Shown piece by piece: positions 18,223-27,397 of a stretch of DNA of 50,654 bases. How positions within the stretch are numbered: the stretch's first letter is position 1; every line of letters begins with the position of its first letter. The stretch is from positions 1-50,654 of the forward strand of contig JAGYMU010000007.1 of assembly GCA_018399995.1 (NCBI GenBank), written 5' to 3'. The notes beneath the pieces are model-generated. The model searched no databases and was not told where the DNA came from. It worked only from the letters and a program-made list of their open reading frames with translations. A program made the position numbers and the translations under genes. This stretch comes from Halanaerobiales bacterium (GTDB taxonomy: Bacteria; Bacillota; Halanaerobiia; Halanaerobiales; M55B127).

Positions 18223-19014
18223 GTGCTAATAGAAGTCTCGATTCTTGCCAGCGGCAGTTCCGGCAATTCCATTTACATAAGTGATGGAGAGCATAGTTTT
18301 TTAATAGATGCTGGATTAAGCGGCAAAAAGATAATAAATAGATTAAAAAAAATTGATGTAGATTATAAAAAGATCAATGGAATTTTTGTAACCCATGAGC
18401 ATAAAGATCACACCAAAGGAGTGGGCATATTATCCCGCAGATTAGATGTACCAATATATGCAAATCAAAAAACCTGGGCAGCCTGTAAAGCCAGCATGGG
18501 TAAGGTTAAAGCAAAAAATATTAAAATATTCCAAGACGAATTTAGTTTTGGCGATTTTAATATTAAACCGATTGCTATTTCACATGATGCCTGTGCTCCA
18601 GTGGCTTATGTTGTATATAGAAAAAATAAGAAGTTGGTTTTTGCAACAGACATGGGTTATATTAAAGAGGAGTTAAAACAGGAACTTGTCAATGCAGATC
18701 TTTTACTACTGGAAGCCAATCATGATATAGATATGCTTATGTCGGGTAATTATCCTAATTTTTTAAAAAAGCGGATAAGGGGGAATAAGGGCCATTTATC
18801 CAATGATGCTGCTGCTGAAATATTGCCTAACCTGATCAATGGTAACTGCCCACAGATATTATTAGGTCATTTAAGTCAGGAAAATAACAACCCTAGAGTT
18901 GCCTATATAACTGTAAAAAATATGTTAAATGAAAAAGGCTTAATCGTAGATAAAGATTTAAAGCTAGATTTAACATACCAGGACAAGCCAACCAGAAAAT
19001 ATAAAATAAAATGA
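18223..19014 (+). CDS. walJ: WalJ/YycJ-type metallo-beta-lactamase-fold hydrolase
   Basis: A GTG at 18223 with AGAGGTG 5 bases upstream is a better start than the track's TTG at 18199. The protein starts VLIEVSILASGSSGNSIYI, a WalJ hallmark, and has the metal motif THEHKDH near residue 60 and later ATDMG and GHLS/DH-like ligands. WalJ homologues are DNA-processing exonuclease-like proteins linked to the WalRK system. WalRK is absent here, but rlmH follows 18 bases later, an order often seen in Firmicutes. Confidence 0.87.
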   Translation: MLIEVSILASGSSGNSIYISDGEHSFLIDAGLSGKKIINRLKKIDVDYKKINGIFVTHEHKDHTKGVGILSRRLDVPIYANQKTWAACKASMGKVKAKNIKIFQDEFSFGDFNIKPIAISHDACAPVAYVVYRKNKKLVFATDMGYIKEELKQELVNADLLLLEANHDIDMLMSGNYPNFLKKRIRGNKGHLSNDAAAEILPNLINGNCPQILLGHLSQENNNPRVAYITVKNMLNEKGLIVDKDLKLDLTYQDKPTRKYKIK

Positions 19015-19032
19015 TTATCAGGTGGGATCATA

Positions 19033-19515
19033 ATGGATATTAATATTATTTCTGTAGGAAAAATGAAAGAAACTTATTTAAAAGAGGGCCAAAAAGATTA
19101 TTCGAATCGACTCCAACATTATTGTAATCTCAATCTAATAGAAGTGGAATCTGAAAAAACAACACATAAGATTAATGATTCCCAGATTGAATTAATCAAA
19201 AATCGTGAAGGCGAGAGGATAATTGAAAAGTTACACAAAAAGAAAAATTATATAATTAGTTTGGACAGGCAGGGCAAGCCGGTTTCATCTGAAGGTTTAG
19301 CTAAATCAATCAAAAATCTTCGTCTCAGAGGGGAGAGCCTATTAACCTTTATCGTTGGTGGCTCTTATGGGCTGGCGGAAAATGTTCTTGACAAATCAGA
19401 TTATAAGATGTCTTTATCCTACCTAACGTTTACCCATCAGATGAGTCGTTTGATTTTACTTGAACAGATTTACAGGGCTTTTAAAATATTGAAAAAAGAG
19501 CCTTATCACAAGTAG
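19033..19515 (+). CDS. rlmH: 23S rRNA pseudouridine-1915 N3-methyltransferase
   Basis: This is a SPOUT-class methyltransferase of 160 residues, the standard length, that methylates pseudouridine in helix 69 of 23S rRNA. It begins MDINIISVGKMKETYLKEG and carries the SAM-knot sequence TFIVGGSYGL and the C-terminal LSLSYLTFTHQMSRLILLEQIYRAFKI-type tail ending in EPYHK. A GGTGGGAT ribosome site precedes the ATG. It is co-transcribed with the walJ-like gene. Confidence 0.97.
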   Translation: MDINIISVGKMKETYLKEGQKDYSNRLQHYCNLNLIEVESEKTTHKINDSQIELIKNREGERIIEKLHKKKNYIISLDRQGKPVSSEGLAKSIKNLRLRGESLLTFIVGGSYGLAENVLDKSDYKMSLSYLTFTHQMSRLILLEQIYRAFKILKKEPYHK

Positions 19516-19727
19516 ATATTTTTTTAAGTAGAAAGGTCTGTTTAGTAAATTTTTTAATTATCTAAAAAGCATCCTGATTTTAAATATAAGGCCAAAGATT
19601 TAAAAATAAAAAGACATAATATATATTAAAGTTTAATTCACAATGGTTTAAATTAATTGCTAGAAAAGAGTTTAAATCAATTTAAGTTGCTCAAATTTTT
19701 AAAAAATATTAGAAACGAGCTGATATT

Positions 19728-20171
19728 ATGGACCGCCCTGATTGGAATCAATATTTTATGCAGATGGCTGAATTAGCAGCTAAAAGGTCGACCTGTTTGC
19801 GGCGCAAAGTAGGTGCTGTTCTGGTAAAGGATAAAAGAATTTTGGCTACCGGTTATAACGGTGCACCTAAGAAATTACCTCACTGTGAAGATACAGGTTG
19901 TTTGAGAGAAAAAGAAGGTGTTCCCAGTGGTGAAAAACATGAAATATGCCGGGGAATTCACGCCGAACAGAATTTAATAGCTCAGTCCGCAGTGCACGGG
20001 GTTAAAACAGAGGGAGCTACCGTTTATTGTACGAATCAGCCCTGTAGTATTTGTGTTAAATTACTAATTAATTCTGGTATTAAGAGAATATATTATCAAG
20101 ATCCCTATGATGACGAATTTGCCACAAGGTTATTAGAGCAATCTGATATAGAGTACCATCAACTTACATAA
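19728..20171 (+). CDS. dCMP deaminase-like / ComE operon protein 2 family
   Basis: This zinc-dependent cytidine/deoxycytidylate deaminase of 147 residues has the HAE motif (GIHAEQNLIAQSA) and the zinc cysteines PCSIC. An extra cysteine/histidine insert (HCEDTGCLREKEG) is typical of the ComEB/dCMP deaminase group. It converts dCMP to dUMP for thymidylate synthesis. It stands alone, with 212 bases upstream in which I see no clear promoter or terminator. The ATG at 19728 aligns with the family start (MDRPDWNQYFMQMAELAAKRST). Confidence 0.92.
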   Translation: MDRPDWNQYFMQMAELAAKRSTCLRRKVGAVLVKDKRILATGYNGAPKKLPHCEDTGCLREKEGVPSGEKHEICRGIHAEQNLIAQSAVHGVKTEGATVYCTNQPCSICVKLLINSGIKRIYYQDPYDDEFATRLLEQSDIEYHQLT

Positions 20172-20182
20172 AAACATATATT

Positions 20183-20227
20183 TTGACATCATAATAAGAT
20201 GAAATATGGTATATAATATGTTATAAT
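20183..20227 (+). promoter_or_regulatory. Possible promoter of the OsmC gene
   Basis: TTGACA at 20183 is followed 16 bases later by TATGGT, and two TATAAT hexamers lie at 20212 and 20222 at unsuitable spacings of 23 and 33 bases. The region is clearly promoter-like, but the pair actually used cannot be fixed by eye. Confidence 0.4.
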
Positions 20228-20267
20228 TATTATTGAAATAATTAACAAATAAAGGGAGTTGTAGATA

Positions 20268-20681
20268 ATGAAGGCTTCAGTTAAATTAAAAGAAAATCTA
20301 AAATTAACAGCAGAATTAAAATCAGGGCATGATATTTTAATGGATGCATCTGAAAGTGCTGGTGGTGATGACAGTGCAGCCCGGCCGATGGAAATGCTTT
20401 TAGCGGGATTGGGCGGATGTACAGGTATAGATGTAATATTAATACTCAAGAAGATGAAGGCAGAAATAGCGGATTTCAGTATTGATATAGATGCTGAAAG
20501 AGCTGAGAAACACCCCAAAAAATTTGAGAAAATCCATTTAAAATATAAGATAAAAGGTAAAAACCTTAATGATAAAAAGGTTGAAAAGGCAATACATCTT
20601 TCAGAAAACAAGTATTGTTCTGCATCTGCTTCTTTGAAGGCAGAGATCACATCTTCTTATGAGATAGAGCAGACTAACTAA
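20268..20681 (+). CDS. OsmC-family peroxide/sulfur redox protein
   Basis: This 137-residue protein has the OsmC/Ohr fold. Both conserved cysteines are visible: MLLAGLGGCTGIDV near residue 52 and SENKYCSASASL near residue 116. The family uses them to reduce organic hydroperoxides or in related sulfur chemistry. The sequence is of the YhfA-like subgroup rather than Ohr. GGGAG lies 7-8 bases upstream of the ATG. It appears monocistronic, with a secreted unknown 50 bases downstream. Confidence 0.9.
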   Translation: MKASVKLKENLKLTAELKSGHDILMDASESAGGDDSAARPMEMLLAGLGGCTGIDVILILKKMKAEIADFSIDIDAERAEKHPKKFEKIHLKYKIKGKNLNDKKVEKAIHLSENKYCSASASLKAEITSSYEIEQTN

Positions 20682-20729
20682 AATAATTTTTAATTTTTTT
20701 AATGTATATTCAGGAGAGGAGGAAATAAT

Positions 20730-21539
20730 TTGAAAGAACGTTATATTTTAATATTTTTATTGATGTTTTTGCTTTTATTTGCTTTTCCCATTCATGCTCA
20801 AAATACGATGGGATATGATAGTTTAGAGTATATAGATCAAGAAAAAGACGTGGGTTCTTTATTCAAAGATGAAGAGATAGAGTTAAATTCTTTTAGGATT
20901 TTGCCTATTTTAGAAGATATAGGGATAGTCAGTGACCCGGAATATTATTTTGAAAGAGAGATAGATTTTCCTCTTGGAAATCGTTACTTTATCTTAAAAA
21001 TTGAAGAGGAGAAGGGAGAAAGAAAATATATACCGGTTGAATTTAGTAAATCAGACAATAAAAATGACAATGATTACTGGATTTATAAGGCGGAAACGCG
21101 AATATTTGATGCCAAAGTAGAAATAACATATCAATTTGCCAGAAAAGAATATACCAGTGATCCTCAGATTAATTACTTAGAATTAGTAGTTTTTCTTAAA
21201 AGTGATAAGAATATAAAAAGTGAGTTTAAATTTTCCAATTTTTTTCTGGCTAATCAATATATAAGGGGAAAAGGTTTCTTATATGGGTTGAGTAATTATG
21301 ACGACAAGCTGAATTCTTATCATAATATAATTATCAAAACATGGAGTGGTGATATCAAAAAAGCTTATAATGTTCAGGCACATTCGGGTGAAGATAAATA
21401 TGAAAGCGTCGAGTACACCATGGATATAGAAAGGGTTAGAGCTCATTTATATCTAAAATGTGGGAAGCTGGAATTATTTTATACACAACAGAAAGACCCC
21501 GAAGCGGCCATGGATTATTATGAAGATATGTTTTATTAG
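20730..21539 (+). CDS. Secreted protein of unknown function
   Basis: This starts at TTG with a strong GGAGAGGAGG upstream. The first 24 residues are a signal peptide (ILIFLLMFLLLFAFPIHA|QN) with no lipobox cysteine, so export to the periplasm or outside is predicted. The rest (about 245 residues) is rich in charged and aromatic residues and looks beta-rich (FILKIEEEKGERKYIPVEF, YWIYKAETRIFDAKVEITY). No domain family is recognised. It is likely transcribed with, or just after, the OsmC gene. There are no frame breaks. Confidence 0.75.
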   Translation: MKERYILIFLLMFLLLFAFPIHAQNTMGYDSLEYIDQEKDVGSLFKDEEIELNSFRILPILEDIGIVSDPEYYFEREIDFPLGNRYFILKIEEEKGERKYIPVEFSKSDNKNDNDYWIYKAETRIFDAKVEITYQFARKEYTSDPQINYLELVVFLKSDKNIKSEFKFSNFFLANQYIRGKGFLYGLSNYDDKLNSYHNIIIKTWSGDIKKAYNVQAHSGEDKYESVEYTMDIERVRAHLYLKCGKLELFYTQQKDPEAAMDYYEDMFY

Positions 21540-22372
21540 ATATTTTTACCAAATATTTAGTTAAGATTAATATATAAGCAAATTTCATACAAGCGAGCCT
21601 TGATATAACAGTATTGATAGAAATATATCATGGGTTTCACCACACTTATTATATGATATAGTTAATAAAGAAAGCAAAAATAAAAAAGCAGTGAAGCCTA
21701 TTAACTATATTCAGTAAATGATTTTTTAAAAAGTTTGTTTAATCTTTAAAGAAAATGAAATTAGAATTGATCTTTGAGAATTTTAACTGAAAGCTGTCGT
21801 TAAATTTTATGCAATAAAAAATTATTACTCGGATATAAAATCAGATCAATCATTAGGTTTTTTAGCTTAAAAAACAGTAAATATAAGTACCGGAGCCGCC
21901 TTGTTTGCAGGTTTAGAAAATATCCTGTATGCGGCTTCGGATTTTTTTATGCTAAGAATACTCTCGAGGTGACCTTAATCAGATAGTTCAAAAATCCTTT
22001 TTTAAAATCTAATAAACTAAGCTCAAAGAAACAGATATTATTGAAGCTAAGGCAACTAAAACTAATGTCTCAAAACGTAATTCTTAAAGATAGATAAAAT
22101 CAAAGATTGCTAAAGATAATACGAAAAACCTAATTGGAAGAGTAAACTTGTTTTATATAAAAATTTAGTCTATTGCGGCTGGAGAGTTTATCTGAAAGTG
22201 GATATTATCGAATTGTAGCCAAGAAAACCTCGTTTTTGAATTAGGGATGTGATGAATTGGCTATTTTAATTTTTAATCGACTTGAAAATTAAAAATATTT
22301 ATATATTTTTTTAGCACGAATTCCTTTTATAATATAATACAGATAACAACGTATATTAAGAGGCTTTTAATA
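21540..22372. other. Intergenic with terminator and IS-related debris
   Basis: No intact gene is visible in about 830 bases. TATATCAT/ATGATATA arms at 21624-21660 enclose TGGGTTTCACCACACTTATT, resembling the motif at 9670-9700. A strong terminator-like hairpin is at 21890-21948. The stretch 22030-22240 contains broken coding-like fragments and AAGAAAACCTCGTT, similar to the right end of the nearby IS200/IS605 element. TTTTTAAT/ATTAAAAA before tnpA may be part of that element's left end. Confidence 0.45.
21890..21948 (+). terminator. Rho-independent terminator-like hairpin
   Basis: CCGGAGCCGC (21890-21899) pairs with GCGGCTTCGG (21931-21940), with one G-U, and is followed by ATTTTTTTAT. The 31-base interior contains a smaller CAGG/CCTG stem. 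It lies 350 bases after the secreted-protein gene, far for a simple gene terminator, so it may end a small RNA or a longer 3' region. Confidence 0.75.
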
Positions 22373-22762
22373 ATGAATACCTATAAAAGAACAAGATACG
22401 CAAAGTTCCTTTTAAACTACCATTTTATATGGATATCTAAATATAGAAAACATATTTTAAATAATCCTGAAATCAAACAATTAACTTTAGATACCATTAA
22501 AGAATTAGCTGAGACACATAATTTTGAAGTGTTAGCCACTGAAATAATGCCAAACCACATACACCTTTTTATATTAGCTTTGCCTAAGTATTCTTCCAGT
22601 AAGTTAATGAATATTATTAAAGGTACTACTAAAAGAAGAATATCAAAGCACTTTCCAGAGTTGAACATTAAAAGTTCTTTTTGGACTAGAGCATATTTTG
22701 TAGCTACTGTTGGTAGTTTTAGTTCTGAAACTATCCAACAATATATTGAAAATAAACGGTGA
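22373..22762 (+). CDS. tnpA: IS200/IS605 TnpA, Y1 (HUH) transposase
   Basis: This 129-residue single-strand transposase appears complete. The HUH motif is seen as MPNHIHLFIL near residue 62. The catalytic tyrosine is the one in TIQQYIENKR near the C-terminus. Flanking motifs KYRKHIL and SSFWTRAYFVATVG match the family. It acts as a dimer, cutting and joining single-stranded ends folded into hairpins. The start ATG follows a modest AAGAGG. Confidence 0.93.
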   Translation: MNTYKRTRYAKFLLNYHFIWISKYRKHILNNPEIKQLTLDTIKELAETHNFEVLATEIMPNHIHLFILALPKYSSSKLMNIIKGTTKRRISKHFPELNIKSSFWTRAYFVATVGSFSSETIQQYIENKR

Positions 22763-22767
22763 TTAAT

Positions 22768-23797
22768 ATGATATTAACTTATATTCTAGAGTTGTTAAAA
22801 CCAACAAAAAGAAAACAGGATATATTTTTAGATAATATTATAGAAGTAGTTAAGAATCGTAAAGTTATAAGCTGATAAACTTAAAGCAGGAGAAACTAAG
22901 TTGAGTTCTGCTGGCTTTGAAGAGATAGACCTACCTTCAGCTATTAAAAATCAGGATATTAGAGAAGTTAAAGCATTGTATAAACTATTTTTAAAGTCTA
23001 GTTCTGATAAAGAGAATATTGAGTTTAAGGATAATCAACCAATTTGTTATAATAATCAAAATTATAAAATTGATAACCATATAAGCTCAACCTCTTTATA
23101 CTAACAAATATCAAAGATTTGCCTTCCCTGTCAAACAAATTAAAAAATTTGAAAAGTTGCAACGACATACCGAAAATGGTACTTTACTGTAACAATTAGA
23201 ATTGTTAATAAAGAATCCAATAACTCTAATGTAATAGGGTTTCGCCAATTAGCTGTTGTTAGTGTTAAAACTCCTAAAGGCAGAGAAGTTAATCGTCAAT
23301 TCTATAATGGTAAATAAGCAGGATTTATTCGTAAAGAATATCGTTTGTTAAGAAGAGAACTAGGTCAATTAAAGAAAGATAAAGCTATTAAAATTATTGA
23401 TGACAAAGAGCAGAGATGGATCATAGATTTAAACCATAAAATTAGTCGCCAAATAGTTAATCTTGCTGTGCAAGAGGAAGTTGGTACTATAATTATGGAG
23501 GATCTAGAAAATATCCGAGATACTGCTGAAAGTCTTAATAGGGCTGATAGAAATCTTGATAGCTGCTTTTTTTATCAGCTGCAACAATTTATTGAAGATA
23601 AGGCTGAGTTAGCTGGGATTAAGGTAGAATATATCAACCCCCAATATACCTCCAAGAGTTGTTCTAGATGTGCTAGAGTTAAAAAATCCAACCGTAAAGC
23701 TAATCTATATTCTTGTGAATGTTGTAATCATATCCACGCTGATTTAAATGTAAGCAGAAATATAGCTAATAAATATTTAGAACAACAATTTGCTTAG
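22768..23797 (+). pseudogene. tnpB: TnpB remnant (RNA-guided nuclease of IS605 type)
   Basis: Several frames must be joined to give a TnpB. The N-terminus MILTYILELLKPTKRKQDIF stops at a TGA. The next piece, 22901-23104, reads LSSAGFEEIDLPSAIKNQDI. A third reads GFRQLAVVSVKTPKGREVNR. The C-terminus 23345-23797 has the RuvC glutamate region IIMEDLENI and the zinc-ribbon CSRC...CECC. The expected RuvC-I aspartate (GIDxG) is replaced by sequence without Asp. The nuclease is therefore dead by frameshifts, stops and active-site loss, while tnpA is whole. Confidence 0.85.
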
Positions 23798-24006
23798 ATG
23801 GTAATAATCTAAGTGTCTGAGTGCTTATATCAGTATTTGATGCTGGGATTATACTATTAAAATGTATAGTCAGCTATCTTAGGAGGGCTGATGGCACAGC
23901 CTAAAGTCGAAGTTATATTGGACTACTAGAAATAGACTGTCCTCTAATCATTCGATAACCTCGTAAGTTCCTTTAAGAAATCCTCGTTCGTGAGTGTTAA
24001 CGAACG
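23798..24006 (+). ncRNA. Possible omega-RNA / right-end region of the IS
   Basis: In IS605-type elements the guide RNA of TnpB comes from the tnpB 3' end and the right end of the element. This stretch has GC-containing, structured segments (GGAGGGCTGATGGCACAGCC and the terminal hairpin) unlike its AT-rich surroundings. Assignment is by position only. With TnpB broken, the RNA would have no partner encoded here. Confidence 0.4.
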
Positions 24007-24642
24007 GGTGGGGAAAATGTCAATAAAGAAGGGTAATCATAGTTGTAAATATAGAAACTTTAACCAATCATCAGCCAAATATTATGATTTTAAAGAGACT
24101 TCAATTTTAGTGTTATTTGTAAGATAATCTTTATATAGCTGTATTAATATATGTGGTAAAGCAGATTTTGTATATAGATTTATTTGGTGTTTAGATTTTA
24201 ATGATGATTATCAAACTAAAATAAAATCAGGCAGACAATCTATAATAAAAGAATTAGTATTAAATGGTTTTATTTAATTTTAAAAAACAACGGTTTTAAT
24301 AAAATAAGAATTAAAGTAAAAAGAAAGTTATGACTCATTTATTATTAAACTGTTTGGGTTTAATTGTTGCTAAGATTACAATTGAAAAAACTTAGAGCTC
24401 AGTAAAAACAACGAACTACACAGGTTATATGAGGTTTTTTTATATGAAAATAATTCCTTTAAAAGTTTGAGAAAGTATAAATAAATTTTCTATATTTTAA
24501 ACTGATTTAGTCACATGAACTATACTAGTGAATCAACATATGGGGCAGGACATTATTAATTTATATTGAATATATACCTTAAGAATTAAATAAAATTTAA
24601 TATCTTATATTATTATAAAATTTAGGTAAAAGGGGGAGAAAG
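24007..24642. other. Upstream region of the purine island
   Basis: No intact gene is visible. A short coding-like fragment (CGKADFVYRFIWCLDFNDDY, then a stop near 24278) lies at about 24152-24278 and may be a relic. A weak promoter-like TTGAAT with an AT-rich -10 lies near 24567-24597. I looked for a purine or guanidine riboswitch before the first island gene and saw none. AGGGGGAGAAAG supplies a strong ribosome site for the gene at 24643. Confidence 0.4.
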
Positions 24643-26118
24643 ATGATTGATTTAGAGATTAATCAAGAACAATTAAAAAGAACTGTTCAGCGGGCCAGAG
24701 AAAAAAATATCATAATGCCCACATTTGAAGAAATGAAGAATCCAGAGTTAATTCCGGACAAGGTTAAAAAAAAGTTAAAAGATATCGGGTTATGGGATAT
24801 TAATTCATATAATCTGTTCAGGATAACCTGGAAAAATGAGCCCCAAAAAGAAGGCGGTTTATATAATGGGGTTAATTACTTAGAATTACCTTCGCAATTA
24901 ACGGGTGTTGATGCTCGAATCATCGGCTTGGTAGGGAAATGGATGCCAACTGGATCTCATAAAGTTGGTGCAACTTACGGTTGTTTAGTACCAAGGCTCA
25001 TTACCGGCCAGTTTGATCCTACTTATCATAAGGCCATCTGGCCTTCTACAGGCAACTACTGTCGGGGAGGAGCTTATAACGCTGAACTATTATCCTGTGA
25101 ATCAATTGCTATATTGCCGGAGGAGATGAGTCAGGAAAGATTTGAATGGTTGTCAAATGTTGCTGGAGAGGTGATTGCTACACCTGGAAGTGAAAGTAAT
25201 GTAAAAGAGATATTCGATAAAACATGGGAATTAAAAGAGAAGAGAGATAATGTGGTTGCCTTTAATCAGTTCAGTGAATTTGGTAACCATCTATGGCATT
25301 ATGAAGTAACGGGTAATGCTATGGAAGAGGTATTAAAAGCAGAGATGAGGCGGGATGAGAACTTCAGAGGAGTAACAATTACTTCCGGTTCTGCAGGGAC
25401 TCTGGGTTGTGGTGATTATCTAAAAGAAAAGTATCCTAACAGTAAGATTGCAGTAGGTGAAGCACTGCAGTGTCCAACTCTTTTAAATAATGGTTTTGGT
25501 GCTCATAAAATAGAAGGGATTGGAGATAAACATGTACCCTGGATACATAATGTAAAGAATACTGATATGGTTATTGCTGTTGATGATGAAGACAGTATGG
25601 GGTTAGTAAGGCTTTTTAATGAACCAGCCGGGCATCAGTATTTAAATGAAGAATTAGGACTTGATAAAGAACTAATTGATAAACTTGATTTGCTGGGTAT
25701 CTCTGGAGTGGCTAATATGATTTCTGCTATTAAGTTTGCCAAATACTATGAATTAGGAGAAAAAGATATTATTTTAACCGTATTTACTGATTCAATGGAA
25801 CTTTATAAATCAAGATTGGCAGAGATGGAAGAAAAGTTCGGTGAATATAATAAAATTGATGCTGCTGTTGATTATAATTCCCATTTAAAATCATTAACAA
25901 CTGATTATTTGGAAGAGTTGACATATGAAAGTAGAAAAAGAATCCATAATCTCAAATACTATACTTGGATTGAACAACAGGCTAAAGACTTAAAAGAGCT
26001 TAATGCTCAGTGGTATGATTATGATAATTACTGGGGTAATATACATAATATGACCGAGCAAATAGATAGTTTGATCAAAAAATTTAATAAGAAAGTGGGA
26101 CTACTTAAAGAGCTTTAA
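24643..26118 (+). CDS. PLP-dependent lyase/thiolase (OrtB/threonine-synthase-like fold)
   Basis: This 491-residue fold-type II PLP enzyme has its probable Schiff-base lysine in MPTGSHKVGATYG near residue 108 and a phosphate-binding loop TSGSAGTLGCGDY. It resembles proteins called 'PLP-dependent lyase/thiolase', a group including the beta subunit of 2-amino-4-oxopentanoate thiolase. It does not look like the shorter YgeX diaminopropionate ammonia-lyase normally found in this kind of cluster. It is first in the purine island, 22 bases before a second PLP enzyme. I infer that the two handle the amino-acid-like end product of purine ring opening. Substrate unknown. Confidence 0.75.
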   Translation: MIDLEINQEQLKRTVQRAREKNIIMPTFEEMKNPELIPDKVKKKLKDIGLWDINSYNLFRITWKNEPQKEGGLYNGVNYLELPSQLTGVDARIIGLVGKWMPTGSHKVGATYGCLVPRLITGQFDPTYHKAIWPSTGNYCRGGAYNAELLSCESIAILPEEMSQERFEWLSNVAGEVIATPGSESNVKEIFDKTWELKEKRDNVVAFNQFSEFGNHLWHYEVTGNAMEEVLKAEMRRDENFRGVTITSGSAGTLGCGDYLKEKYPNSKIAVGEALQCPTLLNNGFGAHKIEGIGDKHVPWIHNVKNTDMVIAVDDEDSMGLVRLFNEPAGHQYLNEELGLDKELIDKLDLLGISGVANMISAIKFAKYYELGEKDIILTVFTDSMELYKSRLAEMEEKFGEYNKIDAAVDYNSHLKSLTTDYLEELTYESRKRIHNLKYYTWIEQQAKDLKELNAQWYDYDNYWGNIHNMTEQIDSLIKKFNKKVGLLKEL

Positions 26119-26140
26119 TGAAAACGAAGAAGGTGAGAAA

Positions 26141-27397
26141 ATGAAGTATGTCAAGAACTTAAAATGTACTAATTGTGGTCAAACATATGAAGCTGTACCT
26201 GAAAGATATTTATGTGATACATGTGGTGAAAAGGGCATATTGGATGTTCAGTACAAATATGAAAAGATAAAAGAAGATTGGAATAAAGAAAAACTGAGTC
26301 AAAATAATGAGAGTTCAATATGGAGGTATATGCCTCTGCTGCCGGTTATAGAAACCACTCAAAAACCTGATTTAAGGATTGGTCATACTCCCTTTTATAA
26401 TTCAAAAAAGATGGCCAAAAAATTAGGCTTAAATAATTTAGTTATCAAAGATGATGGATTAAACCCAACAGGATCTCTCAAAGATAGGGCTTCTGCTATA
26501 GCAGCTGTTAAAGCAAAAGAATCAGGTGCAAAGACGGTTTCTTGTTCTTCTACAGGTAATGCAGCTTCATCTTTAGCAGGTAATGTAGCTGCGATGGAAA
26601 GTGAGATGAAAGCGATAATTTTTGTGCCAAAGAGAGCACCTGCCGGTAAAGTTGCTCAACTATTAGTGTATGGAGCAGAAGTGGTTTCTGTCCAGGATTC
26701 ATACGAAGAAACATATTATTTATCGGATCGAGCCATAAAAAAATGGGGTTGGTATAATCGGAATGCTGCTATTAACCCATATTTAGTAGAGGGTAAAAAA
26801 ACAGCAGTTTTAGAATTAGCAGAGCAGCTCAACTGGAATATGCCGGATTGGGTGGTATTTTCAGTTGGAGATGGTTGTACGATCGCTGGTGCGTATAAGG
26901 GATTGTATGATTTGAAACAGATCGGATTTATAGAAAGTATACCGAAATTACTCGGGGTTCAGGCTGAGGGTTGTGCTCCTATTACGAAGGCCTTTAAAAC
27001 AGGAAAGGAACTTGAAGTCACAGAAGAAAACACAATAGCGGATAGCATAGCTGTTGGAAGTCCCAGTAATTACAAAAAGGCCTTAACGGCTGTAAAGAAA
27101 TCCCGGGGGGATATGATAAATGTCAGTGATCAGGATATTTTAAAAATGATCAAAACCCTAGGAAGTACCACAGGAATATTTGGTGAACCAGCTGGTGTAG
27201 CAGGGTTAGCTGGTATAAAGAAGGCTGTAAGTTTGGAAATTATTACAGCTGATGATAATGTTGCGGCCGTAATAACGGGTAATGGCCTCAAAGATATTGA
27301 TAATGGGCGGAAAGCCACAGGTGATTTAATTAAAATTGAGTCTGATATTAATAAATTAGAAGAGATCTTTTATAAGAAGGGGGTAATTGATGTATGA
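26141..27397 (+). CDS. Threonine-synthase-like PLP enzyme with zinc finger
   Basis: This 418-residue enzyme begins with a four-cysteine zinc ribbon (CTNCGQ...LCDTCG). The PLP lysine is in NPTGSLKDRASA near residue 115, and CSSTGNAASSLAGNVA is the substrate/phosphate loop. It is the general architecture of threonine synthase, but no homoserine-pathway genes are near. Its position between another PLP enzyme and YgeY/YgeW homologues suggests a catabolic beta- or gamma-elimination role instead. GAAGGTGAG precedes the ATG. The stop overlaps the start of the next gene. Confidence 0.85.
   Translation: MKYVKNLKCTNCGQTYEAVPERYLCDTCGEKGILDVQYKYEKIKEDWNKEKLSQNNESSIWRYMPLLPVIETTQKPDLRIGHTPFYNSKKMAKKLGLNNLVIKDDGLNPTGSLKDRASAIAAVKAKESGAKTVSCSSTGNAASSLAGNVAAMESEMKAIIFVPKRAPAGKVAQLLVYGAEVVSVQDSYEETYYLSDRAIKKWGWYNRNAAINPYLVEGKKTAVLELAEQLNWNMPDWVVFSVGDGCTIAGAYKGLYDLKQIGFIESIPKLLGVQAEGCAPITKAFKTGKELEVTEENTIADSIAVGSPSNYKKALTAVKKSRGDMINVSDQDILKMIKTLGSTTGIFGEPAGVAGLAGIKKAVSLEIITADDNVAAVITGNGLKDIDNGRKATGDLIKIESDINKLEEIFYKKGVIDV

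Larger units (their letters stand above)
22373..24006 (+). mobile_element. IS200/IS605-type element with decayed TnpB
   Basis: An intact Y1 transposase gene (tnpA) is followed by a broken tnpB and a structured 3' region ending in a hairpin with 7-bp arms (CGTTCGT/ACGAACG, 23985-24006). That hairpin is a typical right-end recognition structure. The left end lies somewhere in 22150-22370 and cannot be fixed. Because tnpA is whole, the element may still move. Confidence 0.82.

Noticed and set aside
24643-26118. YgeX diaminopropionate ammonia-lyase call
   Set aside because: The context invites it, but the protein is about 90 residues longer and its PLP-lysine region (PTGSHKVGATYG) differs from what I know of that family.
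26141-27397. Ordinary biosynthetic threonine synthase (thrC)
   Set aside because: The fold fits, but there is no hom/thrB context and it is tightly coupled to catabolic genes; kept as threonine-synthase-like only.
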